DNA from: Halomonas sp. 25-S5
GTDB taxonomy: Bacteria > Pseudomonadota > Gammaproteobacteria > Pseudomonadales > Halomonadaceae
Direction of reading: 5' to 3'
NCBI RefSeq assembly: GCF_029889845.1
Contig: NZ_JARANV010000010.1
Coordinates: forward strand, 1-64,000
Length of the DNA stretch: 64,000 nt
The position numbers were made by a program, and so were the translations under genes. Below are positions 35,049-43,642 of the stretch, piece by piece. Every line of letters begins with the position of its first letter. The first letter of the stretch is position 1. The notes under the pieces were generated by a model, which worked only from the letters and a program-made list of their open reading frames with translations, was not told the DNA's origin and did no database searches.

Positions 35049-35739
35049 GGACACTCCTCCCCTGTTCACTGCTGGCGGTAGCCACTTGCACGACCTGGTT
35101 GATGAAGGCGCAGGGGGTGTGGATGGCTTCCGGCACCAGGCTGCCGGGGGCCTGGACCTTGAAGGCCTGGGCGATGGTCCTGTCGGCCGCCATGGCCATC
35201 AGCGGATTGAAGTTGATGGCGGTGCCGCGGTAGACGAGATTGCCGTAGGCATCGGCCAGGTCGGCATGAACCAGGGCGACGTCGGCGCGGATGGCCGGTT
35301 CAATCGCCCAGGTCTGGCCGTCACACTCGATCTCGCGGCGCTTTCCTGCGATCTCGGTGCCCAGGCCGATGTCGGTGAGAAAGCCGTAGTGGCCGGCACC
35401 GGCACAGCGGATCTTCTCGGCGAGCAGCCCCTGGGGGTGCATCTCCACGGCCAGCCGCCCCTGGTTCATCTCCTCGATGGCAATCCGGTTGAGACCAATA
35501 TGCGAGGTGATCAGCCGCTCGACGCGGCCGGCGCGGATCAGCCGTCCGATGCCGATGTCGGGTTCATTGGCGTCGTTCTTGATCAGCGTCAGGCGCCTCT
35601 GGCCCTGGGCCAGCAGCTCGTCGAGCAGGGCGAACGGGGTGCCCGGTGAGCCGAAGCCGCCGACCATGATCGAGGCGCCATCCGGGATGGTGGCGATGGC
35701 CGTCTCGATTGCCGTGAGTTTCTGGTTGAGCAGGGTCAT
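35038..35739 (-). CDS. 3-oxoacid CoA-transferase, subunit A
   Basis: 233-residue alpha subunit (AtoD/ScoA/PcaI type) with the conserved MVGGFGSPGTPFALLDEL near the N-terminus and AGAGHYGFLTDIG in the middle. It transfers CoA from a donor acyl-CoA to a 3-oxo acid, preparing it for thiolysis. It sits between the aminotransferase gene (six bases upstream) and subunit B. Confidence 0.94.
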   Translation of the reverse strand: MTLLNQKLTAIETAIATIPDGASIMVGGFGSPGTPFALLDELLAQGQRRLTLIKNDANEPDIGIGRLIRAGRVERLITSHIGLNRIAIEEMNQGRLAVEMHPQGLLAEKIRCAGAGHYGFLTDIGLGTEIAGKRREIECDGQTWAIEPAIRADVALVHADLADAYGNLVYRGTAINFNPLMAMAADRTIAQAFKVQAPGSLVPEAIHTPCAFINQVVQVATASSEQGRSVHAV

Positions 35740-35745
35740 GGAGTA

Positions 35746-37119
35746 TCAGCCTGTGATGCCGTTGGCGGTGGAAGTGGCGAGCTTCACGAGCAGTGGCGAC
35801 ACGACCTCCTTGTCGAGGCGGTCCAACGCGATCCCGAGTCGTTCGAGCAGCAGCTCGGTCTCGCTTTCGCTGATGGTGAAGGGCGGACTGACCAGGAAGT
35901 GGTCGCCGGCCAGGCCGTTGAGGGACCGGCGTGGGTAGATCAGCAGGCCTTCCTCCTTGGCCAGGGCCGTGATGCGGGCGAAGAGGTTGGCCTCGGCGGG
36001 GAAGGGCAGCTTCGCCACGGGGTCCATGACCAGTTCGACGCCCCACAGAAGGCCAAGGCCGCGCACGTCGCCGATCCAGGGGTGGCGCCCCTGCAGGACA
36101 TTCAGACCCTGCTGCAGCTGCCGGCCCCGCGCAGCGACGTTGTCCAGGAGGTGCTCGCGCTGGATGGCGCGGAGGGCCGCCAGGGCGGTCGCGCAGGCCA
36201 GCGGGTTGCCGGCATAGGTGTGGCCGTGCTGGAAGCCGCCGCTGGCCATGACCGTGTCGACGATATCCTCGCGGGCGAGCAGCGCCCCCACCGGATAGTA
36301 GCCGGCCCCCAGCCCCTTGGCAGTGGTGAGCAGGTCCGGGGTCACGCCCCACTGCTGGTAGGCGAACCAGGTTCCCGTTCGGCCGACGCCACTCAGAACC
36401 TCATCGAAGATCAGCAGGCAGCCGAACTCGTCGCACAAGCGACGAATCCCTTCCAGGTAGGCCTTGTCGACCAGTCGCGCCCCGGTGCTGGCCCCACCCA
36501 CCGGCTCGAGCACGATGGCGATGAGGGTATCGCCGCCGGCTGCCTCGATCGCCGCGCGCGTGTCGTCGAGGACGCGGCGGATGTGGGCGTCACGATCACC
36601 GTCCTTCTGGCGATAGAAATCCGGCCCCGGCACCTTGATGGAGCTGGAAGTGATGGCGGTGAACGGGGCCTCGAGGGGCTGGTAGCCGGTGACACCCAGC
36701 GCGCCCAGGGTGCTGCCGTGATAGGAGGGACGCAGCGATACGAAGTGGCGGCGCCGGGATTCGCCTCGGGCAACGAAGTACTGGCGGGCCAGCTTGAGGG
36801 CCGATTCCACCGCCTCCGAGCCGCTGGAGACGAAGAAGACCTTCTCCAGCATGCCGTCTGTCATGTTGACCAGCGCATGGGCCAGTGCCACGGCCGGGGC
36901 ATTCTCGAACTGGGTGCGGTAGGTGAAGGCGACCCGGTCAAGCTGGGCCAGCATGGCGTCCCGGATGTCCTCACGGCCATGGCCGAGGTTGCAGGAGATG
37001 GCGCCCGAGCAGCCATCGAGGTACTCCTTGCCATGATGGTCCCACAGGAAGACGCCACGCCCGTGGCTGATTTCCGGCAGCGGGGGCCCGGCCTGGTAGA
37101 ACAGGGGAGAAACCGTCAT
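35746..37119 (-). CDS. Class III aminotransferase (omega/beta-amino-acid type)
   Basis: 457-residue PLP enzyme, first gene of the operon. The PLP lysine is in TTAKGLGAGYYPVGAL, the ring-stacking and Asp motif is LLIFDEVLSGVGRTG, and SSGSEAVESALKLAR binds the phosphate. Class III transaminases act on omega or beta amino groups rather than alpha. Together with 3-oxoacid CoA-transferase and thiolase this points to a beta-amino acid (3-amino to 3-oxo) as substrate. The enzyme family is clear; the substrate is inferred. Confidence 0.93.
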   Translation of the reverse strand: MTVSPLFYQAGPPLPEISHGRGVFLWDHHGKEYLDGCSGAISCNLGHGREDIRDAMLAQLDRVAFTYRTQFENAPAVALAHALVNMTDGMLEKVFFVSSGSEAVESALKLARQYFVARGESRRRHFVSLRPSYHGSTLGALGVTGYQPLEAPFTAITSSSIKVPGPDFYRQKDGDRDAHIRRVLDDTRAAIEAAGGDTLIAIVLEPVGGASTGARLVDKAYLEGIRRLCDEFGCLLIFDEVLSGVGRTGTWFAYQQWGVTPDLLTTAKGLGAGYYPVGALLAREDIVDTVMASGGFQHGHTYAGNPLACATALAALRAIQREHLLDNVAARGRQLQQGLNVLQGRHPWIGDVRGLGLLWGVELVMDPVAKLPFPAEANLFARITALAKEEGLLIYPRRSLNGLAGDHFLVSPPFTISESETELLLERLGIALDRLDKEVVSPLLVKLATSTANGITG

Positions 37120-37202
37120 CTTGTCGATCCGTTGTCGTTGTGTAAGTCGGATAACCTCAGTCTAGGTAGCATCGACAAGATATTTCAATATATGATGTTT
37201 TT

Positions 37203-37214
37203 ATCGAATACGAT
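37203..37214. promoter_or_regulatory. Dyad ATCG-AATA-CGAT, possible LysR operator
   Basis: ATCG (37203-37206), AATA, CGAT (37211-37214) form a perfect inverted repeat in the A/T-rich gap between the operon and the divergent lysR gene, 12 bases before its start codon. LysR proteins typically bind such interrupted dyads. A second A/T-rich region, ATATTTCAATATATGATG, lies just upstream. Confidence 0.45.
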
Positions 37215-37225
37215 GAGTTTAAGTC

Positions 37226-38137
37226 ATGGCTGACATCAACATTCACTCGCTCAAGGCGCTGGCGATCTTCAAGACCTTGTTCGAGGCCGGGAGCGCCTCG
37301 CAGGCGGCCAGGACGCTGGGCATCACTCAGTCGGGGGTCAGCCGCTCCCTGTCCCAGCTGGAACAGAATCTGGGGCTCGAGCTGTTCCTGCGCGAGAAGA
37401 ACCGCCTGGTGGCCACCCCCGAAGCGCGGGAGCTCTATGAGGAGATCCTGCGCCTGATGGGCAATATCGATGAGCTTCGCCACAGCGTGCTGGCCCTCAA
37501 GGAATTCGGCACCTCGCGGCTGCGGATTGCCGCGATCCCCGGCCTGGCCTTCGGTTTCGTGCCGCGTCTGGTGGCCGCCCTGCTCGAGGATAACCGCGGG
37601 TTCAGCATCAGTTTCGACATGATGTCGAGTCATGACGTGCTCCGGGAGGTGGAGTCTGGCCATGCCGACATCGGCTTCGTGACGCTGCCGGTCACCTCGC
37701 GCGTGCTGCGGGTAGAGGAGTGGCTGACCACCCAGGCCCGTTGTCTGGTCCCCAAGGGCCATCCCCTGGGGACCCGCGTAGCGGTGACCATCGGCGATCT
37801 CAAGGACCAGTATCTGGTGATCAGCAACCAGCCCAATGTCGGCGCCGACCCGCTGCTCAACCTGGCCACCACTCACGGCATCCATATCGCCGGCAAGACC
37901 GAGGCCAATATCGGGGCTATCACCGCGTTGGTGGCCAATGGCGTCGGTATCAGCGTGATGAACCCGATCACCGCAACCGACCAGCTCTCCCAGCGAGATG
38001 GGGTGGTGATGCTGCCTTTCACCCCCGAGATCGACTTCAGTTTCGGGCTGGTCTATCGCGAGGACTGGAAGCATGCTCGGGCCCTGGACTTCATCCGCGC
38101 CTGTGGTCGCGACCTGCTGCGGGACTATCCCGGTTGA
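37226..38137 (+). CDS. LysR family transcriptional regulator
   Basis: 303 residues: an N-terminal winged helix-turn-helix (SASQAARTLGITQSGVSRSLSQLE, about 26-49) and a C-terminal periplasmic-binding-protein-like effector domain. It is transcribed away from the nine-gene catabolic and import operon and so is its likely regulator, with a dyad between them. The inducer is probably the imported compound or an intermediate. Confidence 0.93.
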   Translation: MADINIHSLKALAIFKTLFEAGSASQAARTLGITQSGVSRSLSQLEQNLGLELFLREKNRLVATPEARELYEEILRLMGNIDELRHSVLALKEFGTSRLRIAAIPGLAFGFVPRLVAALLEDNRGFSISFDMMSSHDVLREVESGHADIGFVTLPVTSRVLRVEEWLTTQARCLVPKGHPLGTRVAVTIGDLKDQYLVISNQPNVGADPLLNLATTHGIHIAGKTEANIGAITALVANGVGISVMNPITATDQLSQRDGVVMLPFTPEIDFSFGLVYREDWKHARALDFIRACGRDLLRDYPG

Positions 38138-38275
38138 CGACCACCGCTGTGCCTTTCCTCGCTGAGATACCCTGCCAGCGTGATGACCGTGCACTCTGGC
38201 CGGCGACAAGTTTGGCGTTCGCGCGGGGCGAGATTTTACTAGAATATTGAAGAGCGCCTGGGACCGGGAAGCATA

Positions 38276-38365
38276 ATGCACGACGATCTGTGGTATGACG
38301 ATGCTGTTCGGGTGAGGCGCGGTGCCGGTATCGCAGTCGGCCCGCTCCTGGGTGATCCACGGTGA
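38276..38365 (+). CDS. Small leader ORF coupled to the GGDEF-EAL gene (29 residues)
   Basis: MHDDLWYDDAVRVRRGAG, continuing to LLGDPR and a TGA at 38363-38365 whose last base is the first base of the next start codon (TGATG). GGGAAG lies four bases before its ATG, a better ribosome binding site than that of the downstream gene. TAGAAT at 38240-38245 is a candidate -10. The arrangement suggests translational coupling or a leader peptide. No homologue is known to me. Confidence 0.45.
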   Translation: MHDDLWYDDAVRVRRGAGIAVGPLLGDPR

Positions 38366-40626
38366 TGAGACGGTCGCAGCAGCGCATCGTGCTGCTGGCC
38401 ATGCTCGGCATCCTGGTCACCGGGGCCCTGGTGGGCCTCGCCACGGCCTGGCCGCTGTTCCAGGCCCAACGCCAGGCGCTGGAGACCAACACCCTAGTCA
38501 GCGCCTCGGCCCAGGCGGAATCCCTGGAGCACCTGCTGGCGCGCTATCGGGACCTGGCCAGGCAGTTCACCAGCCGCACCGAGATCCGCCGCCGCTTGGC
38601 ACGCTATGCCGAGCAGGCTGTGGATCGTCAGTCGCTGGTCGCCTTCACCACGCCGCGCCTGGTGGATGCCATGTTGCAGTCCCCCGACGTGGTAGGGCTG
38701 GTGCGGCTGGGCCCGATGGGCCAGCCGCTGGTGACGATCGGCCGCACGCCCTGGCCGTCGCCGGGTCCTGAGCTGGCGGAGGCCACCCGGCTCGGCAGCA
38801 TGCAGCTGGTACGTCATGACGATGAACTGCTTCTGGAGGTGGCGGCTCCGATCATCTCCCGGGACAGCGAGCGCATCGGCACCGACGTGCTCTATTTCAA
38901 TACGACGGGTATGGCGGCGCTGCTCGCCGATGCCACGTCCTTCGCTGGCAACTCCCGGCAGTGGTTGCTGGGTCCGACCGGCGAGACCTTGCTGGCGGTG
39001 GATGCGGCGGGGGCGTTGACGCTGGCAGAAGCGGCGACCCTGGTTCCCGGCCGGGTCCGCGAGGCCCTGGAGGGGGGACGAGCCGGGCTGTTCCGCGAGG
39101 GCGGCTGGCGGGGTGAGCGGGTACTGGTGCATGTGCCCCTGGCCTCTCCCGGCTGGGGGCTGATGGTGCAGATTCCCGCCCGGGCGTTCTACGGTTCGGT
39201 CTACCAGGAGCTGCTCTGGCCCGCCATCCTGGTGCTGGTGCTGATGGCCCTGGGCGCCTTCGCCACGGCACGCACCATCAGTCCGCTGCTGTCGCGTATT
39301 ACCGACCAGGCCGGGCGGCTGCGCATCTCGGCCAACTATGATCCGCTGACCGGCCTGCCCAACCGGGCGCATCTCAATCAGCGTCTGGACGGGGCCCTGG
39401 AGCGTGCCGACGAGGCCCAGGGGCAGCTGGCGGTGCTGTTTCTCGATTTGGACCACTTCAAGGACATCAACGACAGCCTGGGCCATCCGTTGGGAGATCG
39501 CCTGCTCCAGGCGGTGGGCCAGCGCCTGGGCCGGGTGGTGCGCGACGGAGACTCCCTGGGGCGGCTGGGGGGAGACGAGTTCCTGCTGGTGATGGAACAT
39601 CTGCACGAACCTGCCGATGCCGGCCGGGTGGCACAGAAGCTGATCGATGCCCTGGTGCGGCCCTTCGATATCGGCGAGCACGAGATCTTCATCGGTGCCT
39701 CCATCGGCATCAGCCTCTATCCCCGCGACGGGCGCATCGCCGAGGAGTTGATCCAGCACGCCGACACCGCCATGTACGGTGCCAAGGCACTCAAGCGCAA
39801 CACCTGGCAGTTCTTCACCCCCGAGCTGGGCGAGGCGAGCCGCGAGCGTTTCGCCATGGATACCGGGCTGCGCCGCGCCCTCGAGCGTGACGAGCTGGTG
39901 CTGCATTACCAGCCCCAGGCCAGGGTGGCGGGCGACCAGGTGTTCGGGGCCGAGGCCCTGGTGCGCTGGACGACCCCCGAGGGCCAGCTGATCGGTCCCG
40001 GGCGCTTCATCGCCCTGGCCGAGGAGGCCGGCCTGATCCATGCGATTGGCCGCTGGGTGCTGCGGGAGGCCTGTCACCAGGCGCGGCAATGGGAGCTGAG
40101 GGGCCTGCCGCTGCGGGTCTCGGTCAACCTCTCGGGGCTGCAGGTGGTGCAGGGGGACATCGTGGGTGACGTGCGGGCCGCGCTGCACCAGAGCGGGTTG
40201 TCGCCCTCGCGACTGGAGCTCGAGATCACCGAGGGCTTCGTGATCGGCCATGCCGACGAGGGGCTCGAGCGGCTTCATGGCTTGCGCCTGCTGGGCGTCG
40301 AGCTGGCCGTGGACGACTTCGGTACCGGCTACTCCTCTCTCTCCTACCTCAAGCGCCTGCCGGTGCAGTGCCTGAAGATCGACCAGTCCTTCGTTGCCGA
40401 CGTCCCGGGTGACCTCGATGACGAGACGATCGTCGCCGCTATCCTGTCGATCGCCGAGCGCCTGGGGCTGGACGTGATCGCCGAGGGGGTGGAGACTGCC
40501 GAACAGCTGGCCTTCCTGAAGGCCCTGGGTTGTCCCGCCTACCAGGGCGACTACCTGAGTCCGCCGCTCACCGCCGAGCAGTTCGAGCACCGCTGGGGCG
40601 GCGGGGGACTGGTTCGCGAGGCCTGA
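38365..40626 (+). CDS. GGDEF-EAL cyclic-di-GMP enzyme with extracytoplasmic sensor
   Basis: 753 residues. The N-terminus has one membrane helix, a periplasmic sensor region (about 35-280, CHASE/dCache-like) and a second helix. The GGDEF domain has an intact LGGDEF, with a c-di-GMP inhibitory site RDGD five residues before it; the EAL domain has EALVRW, DDFGTGYSSLSYL and the KIDQSF region. Both synthesis and breakdown of c-di-GMP look possible. ATG 38365 overlaps the stop of the small ORF; GTG 38362 is an alternative. Confidence 0.93.
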   Translation: MRRSQQRIVLLAMLGILVTGALVGLATAWPLFQAQRQALETNTLVSASAQAESLEHLLARYRDLARQFTSRTEIRRRLARYAEQAVDRQSLVAFTTPRLVDAMLQSPDVVGLVRLGPMGQPLVTIGRTPWPSPGPELAEATRLGSMQLVRHDDELLLEVAAPIISRDSERIGTDVLYFNTTGMAALLADATSFAGNSRQWLLGPTGETLLAVDAAGALTLAEAATLVPGRVREALEGGRAGLFREGGWRGERVLVHVPLASPGWGLMVQIPARAFYGSVYQELLWPAILVLVLMALGAFATARTISPLLSRITDQAGRLRISANYDPLTGLPNRAHLNQRLDGALERADEAQGQLAVLFLDLDHFKDINDSLGHPLGDRLLQAVGQRLGRVVRDGDSLGRLGGDEFLLVMEHLHEPADAGRVAQKLIDALVRPFDIGEHEIFIGASIGISLYPRDGRIAEELIQHADTAMYGAKALKRNTWQFFTPELGEASRERFAMDTGLRRALERDELVLHYQPQARVAGDQVFGAEALVRWTTPEGQLIGPGRFIALAEEAGLIHAIGRWVLREACHQARQWELRGLPLRVSVNLSGLQVVQGDIVGDVRAALHQSGLSPSRLELEITEGFVIGHADEGLERLHGLRLLGVELAVDDFGTGYSSLSYLKRLPVQCLKIDQSFVADVPGDLDDETIVAAILSIAERLGLDVIAEGVETAEQLAFLKALGCPAYQGDYLSPPLTAEQFEHRWGGGGLVREA

Positions 40627-40648
40627 GCTGGGCGCCGCTTCCCGCGAA

Positions 40649-40698
40649 GCGCCCCGGTCGCTAGAATGATGGGTTCAAGTCGGGCATCGGGCCTGGTC
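40649..40698 (+). repeat. 50-bp block shared with 27750-27799 (copy 2)
   Basis: Matches the copy at 27750-27799 at about 43 of 50 positions without gaps. It ends about 66 bases before the dnaX start and contains CGCTAGAATGAT, a possible -10 region. Confidence 0.6.
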
Positions 40699-40764
40699 GT
40701 TGCAGGCCCCGGTGTCCGTCACCCCACAGCTGCTGTTCGCTTTACCGCAAGGATCCCGCGCTGC

Positions 40765-42615
40765 ATGAGCTACCAGGTTCTGGCCCGCAAGTGGCGACCG
40801 CGTACCTTCCATGAACTGGTCGGCCAGGAGCATGTCCAGCGCGCGCTGGTCAATGCCCTGGACCAGGGGCGGTTGCACCACGCCTACTTGTTCACCGGGA
40901 CCCGCGGGGTGGGCAAGACCACCCTGGCACGGATCCTGGCCAAGTGCCTGAACTGCACGGCGAACGGCCAGGGCGATGCCGGGGTGACCTCGACGCCCTG
41001 CGGCGAGTGTGACAGCTGCCGCTCCATCGACGAGGGGCGCTTCGTCGACCTGATCGAGGTCGACGCCGCCTCGCGCACCAAGGTGGAGGATACCCGGGAG
41101 CTGCTCGACAACGTCCAGTACGCGCCGACCCAGGGGCGCTACAAGGTGTACCTCATCGACGAGGTGCACATGCTCTCCACCAGCAGCTTCAATGCCCTGC
41201 TGAAGACCCTGGAGGAGCCGCCCCCCCATGTGAAGTTCCTGCTGGCGACCACCGACCCGCAGAAGCTGCCGCCCACGGTGCTGTCGCGCTGCCTGCAGTT
41301 CACCCTCAAGCACATGCCGCCCGAGCGCATCGTCGGCCACCTGGCCAAGGTGCTCGAGGCCGAGGGGGTGCCCTTCGAGGAGAGTGCCCTGTGGCTGCTG
41401 GGCAAGGCCGCCGAGGGCTCCATGCGCGATGCCATGAGCCTCACCGACCAGGCGATCGCCTTCGGCCAGGGTGAGGTGCATCATGCCGACGTGGCGGCGA
41501 TGCTCGGCACCCTCGACCATCGCCATGTCCTGGCGCTGGTCGAGGCCCTGGCCGCGGTGGATGCCCCCCGGCTGCTCGCCGAGGTGGTTGCCTTGGCCGA
41601 GCAGGGGCCGGACTTCGCCGCGGTACTGGACGACATCACCGGCGTGCTGCATCGCCTTGCCATCGCCCAGATGGTGCCGGACGCCGTGGACAACGGCCAC
41701 GGCGACCGCGAGGCGCTGCTTGCGCTGGCCGCGCGCTTCACCGCCGAGGACATCCAGCTCTACTACCAGATTGGCATCCAGGGCCGTGGCGACATGGAGC
41801 ATGCTCCGGACCTGCGCACCGCCCTGGAGATGACCCTGCTGCGCATGCTGGCCTTCCGCCCCCAGGGTGTGCCGCGTCCCGCCCAGACGCCGCTGCCCAT
41901 GCGCGGCCAGGGCGAGCCCGGCGGCGCTGGACCGGCCGGAGAGGAGCCGCCCCCACCGGGCGGATCGGCTCCCGAGGAGAGCTCGTCACCTCGGCCTGCC
42001 CAGGCTGCGCCCGAGACCGCCGACAAGAGTCCGGCGGCCAGCCCGCCTCCCGACACTCCCCCACCGGCGCCGGACGATGCGCCTCCCCCCTGGGTCGAGC
42101 GGGAGGAGGAGGGCGCGGAGCCGCCGGGGCAGCAGGCGATAGCAGCATCGCCGACCGCGGGGGCGCAGGCGCCCGAACTACCGGTTTCCGCGCCGGCTCC
42201 CGCGAACGGACACTTCAGCCACGCCGACTGGCTGACCTGCTTCGATTCGCTGGGGCTGGGCGGGCTGACCCGCAACCTGGCTGCCCACTGCATGGTCGAG
42301 GCCGACGACGGCGAGCAGCTGACGCTGCGTCTTGACCCCTCCCAGGAGGCCATGAGGGCCGAGGTCCACGTGACGCGCATTCGCGAGGCGCTGGCGGCCA
42401 TGGGGGTCGAGCGTCGCCTGTCACTCGAGCCCGGGGCGTTGCCTACGGAGGTCGAGACGCCGAAGCAGCAGGCCGACCGCCTGGCCGCCCAGCGCCATGC
42501 CGGGGCGATTGAAGCCTTGAGCCGTGACCCCCATGTACAGAAACTGCAGCAGGCCTTCGGTGCGCGCCTGATCGAATCCACGGTCAAGCCCGCCGATGCC
42601 GAGGCTCGCGGTTGA
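40765..42615 (+). CDS. dnaX: DNA polymerase III subunits tau/gamma
   Basis: 616-residue clamp-loader ATPase. Walker A is [12 protein letters not shown], zinc cysteines are in CGECDSC, and Walker B/DEVH is [11 protein letters not shown], followed by the TTDPQKLP sensor region. A Pro/Ala-rich linker (about 375-470) precedes the tau C-terminal domain that contacts the polymerase. ATG 40765 is chosen as the family starts [12 protein letters not shown]. No A-rich slippery heptamer like that of E. coli is visible in the linker, so a separate gamma form is not evident. It heads the dnaX-ybaB-recR cluster. Confidence 0.96.
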   Translation: MSYQVLARKWRPRTFHELVGQEHVQRALVNALDQGRLHHAYLFTGTRGVGKTTLARILAKCLNCTANGQGDAGVTSTPCGECDSCRSIDEGRFVDLIEVDAASRTKVEDTRELLDNVQYAPTQGRYKVYLIDEVHMLSTSSFNALLKTLEEPPPHVKFLLATTDPQKLPPTVLSRCLQFTLKHMPPERIVGHLAKVLEAEGVPFEESALWLLGKAAEGSMRDAMSLTDQAIAFGQGEVHHADVAAMLGTLDHRHVLALVEALAAVDAPRLLAEVVALAEQGPDFAAVLDDITGVLHRLAIAQMVPDAVDNGHGDREALLALAARFTAEDIQLYYQIGIQGRGDMEHAPDLRTALEMTLLRMLAFRPQGVPRPAQTPLPMRGQGEPGGAGPAGEEPPPPGGSAPEESSSPRPAQAAPETADKSPAASPPPDTPPPAPDDAPPPWVEREEEGAEPPGQQAIAASPTAGAQAPELPVSAPAPANGHFSHADWLTCFDSLGLGGLTRNLAAHCMVEADDGEQLTLRLDPSQEAMRAEVHVTRIREALAAMGVERRLSLEPGALPTEVETPKQQADRLAAQRHAGAIEALSRDPHVQKLQQAFGARLIESTVKPADAEARG

Positions 42616-42661
42616 GCCACGCCGCGGCCACCGAACACACCAACCACGAGAGGAATCCGCC

Positions 42662-42988
42662 ATGATGAAGGGTGGAATGGGCGACCTGATGAAGCAGGCC
42701 CAGGAGATGCAGGAGAAGATGCAGCGCGTCCAGGAGGAGGTCGCCAAGGCAGAGGTCTTGGGCGAGGCCGGAGCCGGCATGGTCAAGGTGACCATGAACG
42801 GGCGCCATGACGTGATCAAGGTCGACATCGACCCCAGCGTCATGGAGGAGGAGAAGGAGCTGCTCGAGGACCTGCTGGCCGCGGCCGTGAACGACGCCGT
42901 GCGCAAGGTCGAGGCCAGCTCCAAGACCAAGATGGAGGAGGCCACGGCCGGCCTCAACCTGCCACCGGGCTTCAAGATGCCCTTCTGA
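42662..42988 (+). CDS. ybaB: YbaB/EbfC nucleoid-associated protein
   Basis: 108-residue DNA-binding protein with the characteristic [17 protein letters not shown] helix, central [18 protein letters not shown] strands and C-terminal PPGFKMPF. It binds DNA as a dimer and is always found between dnaX and recR in this group, as here. Start chosen at MMKGGMGD behind GAGAGGAA. Confidence 0.96.
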   Translation: MMKGGMGDLMKQAQEMQEKMQRVQEEVAKAEVLGEAGAGMVKVTMNGRHDVIKVDIDPSVMEEEKELLEDLLAAAVNDAVRKVEASSKTKMEEATAGLNLPPGFKMPF

Positions 42989-43010
42989 TCGACGCCGAGA
43001 CGGACCGCCG

Positions 43011-43616
43011 ATGAGCTTTTCCCCGCTGGTCGAGAGACTGATGGAGTCGCTGCGCGTGCTGCCGGGTGTCGGGCCCAAGACGGCCCAGCGCATGGCCATG
43101 CACCTGCTCGAGCGTGACTGCGACGGCGGCCGGCGCCTGGTGGAGGCGCTGGGCGTGGCGCTGGAACAGGTCGGCTACTGCCGACGCTGCCGGACCCTCA
43201 CCGAGGAAGACGTCTGCAGCATCTGCACGAGTGCGCGGCGCGACGATGATGTGCTCTGCGTGGTGGAATCCCCCGCCGACCAGCTGGCCATCGAGGAGGC
43301 CGGCGGTTACCGCGGCCGCTACTTCGTGCTGCATGGCCATCTCTCGCCGCTGGACGGCATCGGCCCCGAGGATATCGGCCTCGACCAGCTCGAGGCACGT
43401 GTCGCCGAGGGTGCTGTGGAGGAGGTGGTGCTCGCCACCAACCCCACCGTGGAGGGCGAGGCGACCGCCCACTATATTGCCGCCCAGCTCTCGCCCCTCG
43501 GCGTGAGGCTCACGCGGCTGGCCTACGGTGTGCCCATGGGCGGTGAGCTCGAGTACGTCGACGGTGGCACCCTGAGCCGCGCCTTCAATGGTCGCCTGCC
43601 CTTCCGGGGCGAGTGA
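43011..43616 (+). CDS. recR: Recombination protein RecR
   Basis: 201 residues: N-terminal helix-hairpin-helix ([16 protein letters not shown]), four-cysteine zinc motif (CRRC and CSIC), and a TOPRIM domain ([15 protein letters not shown], then [13 protein letters not shown]). It loads RecA with RecF and RecO on gapped DNA. Follows ybaB by 22 bases. Confidence 0.97.
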   Translation: MSFSPLVERLMESLRVLPGVGPKTAQRMAMHLLERDCDGGRRLVEALGVALEQVGYCRRCRTLTEEDVCSICTSARRDDDVLCVVESPADQLAIEEAGGYRGRYFVLHGHLSPLDGIGPEDIGLDQLEARVAEGAVEEVVLATNPTVEGEATAHYIAAQLSPLGVRLTRLAYGVPMGGELEYVDGGTLSRAFNGRLPFRGE

Positions 43617-43642
43617 CGCCCCTTTCCCTGCCGGAATCCTGC

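Noticed and set aside
40671..40690. GGGTTCAAGTC resembling a tRNA T-arm in the shared 50-bp block
   Set aside because: The bases around the loop do not pair as a T-stem, and no acceptor stem, anticodon arm or CCA can be built.
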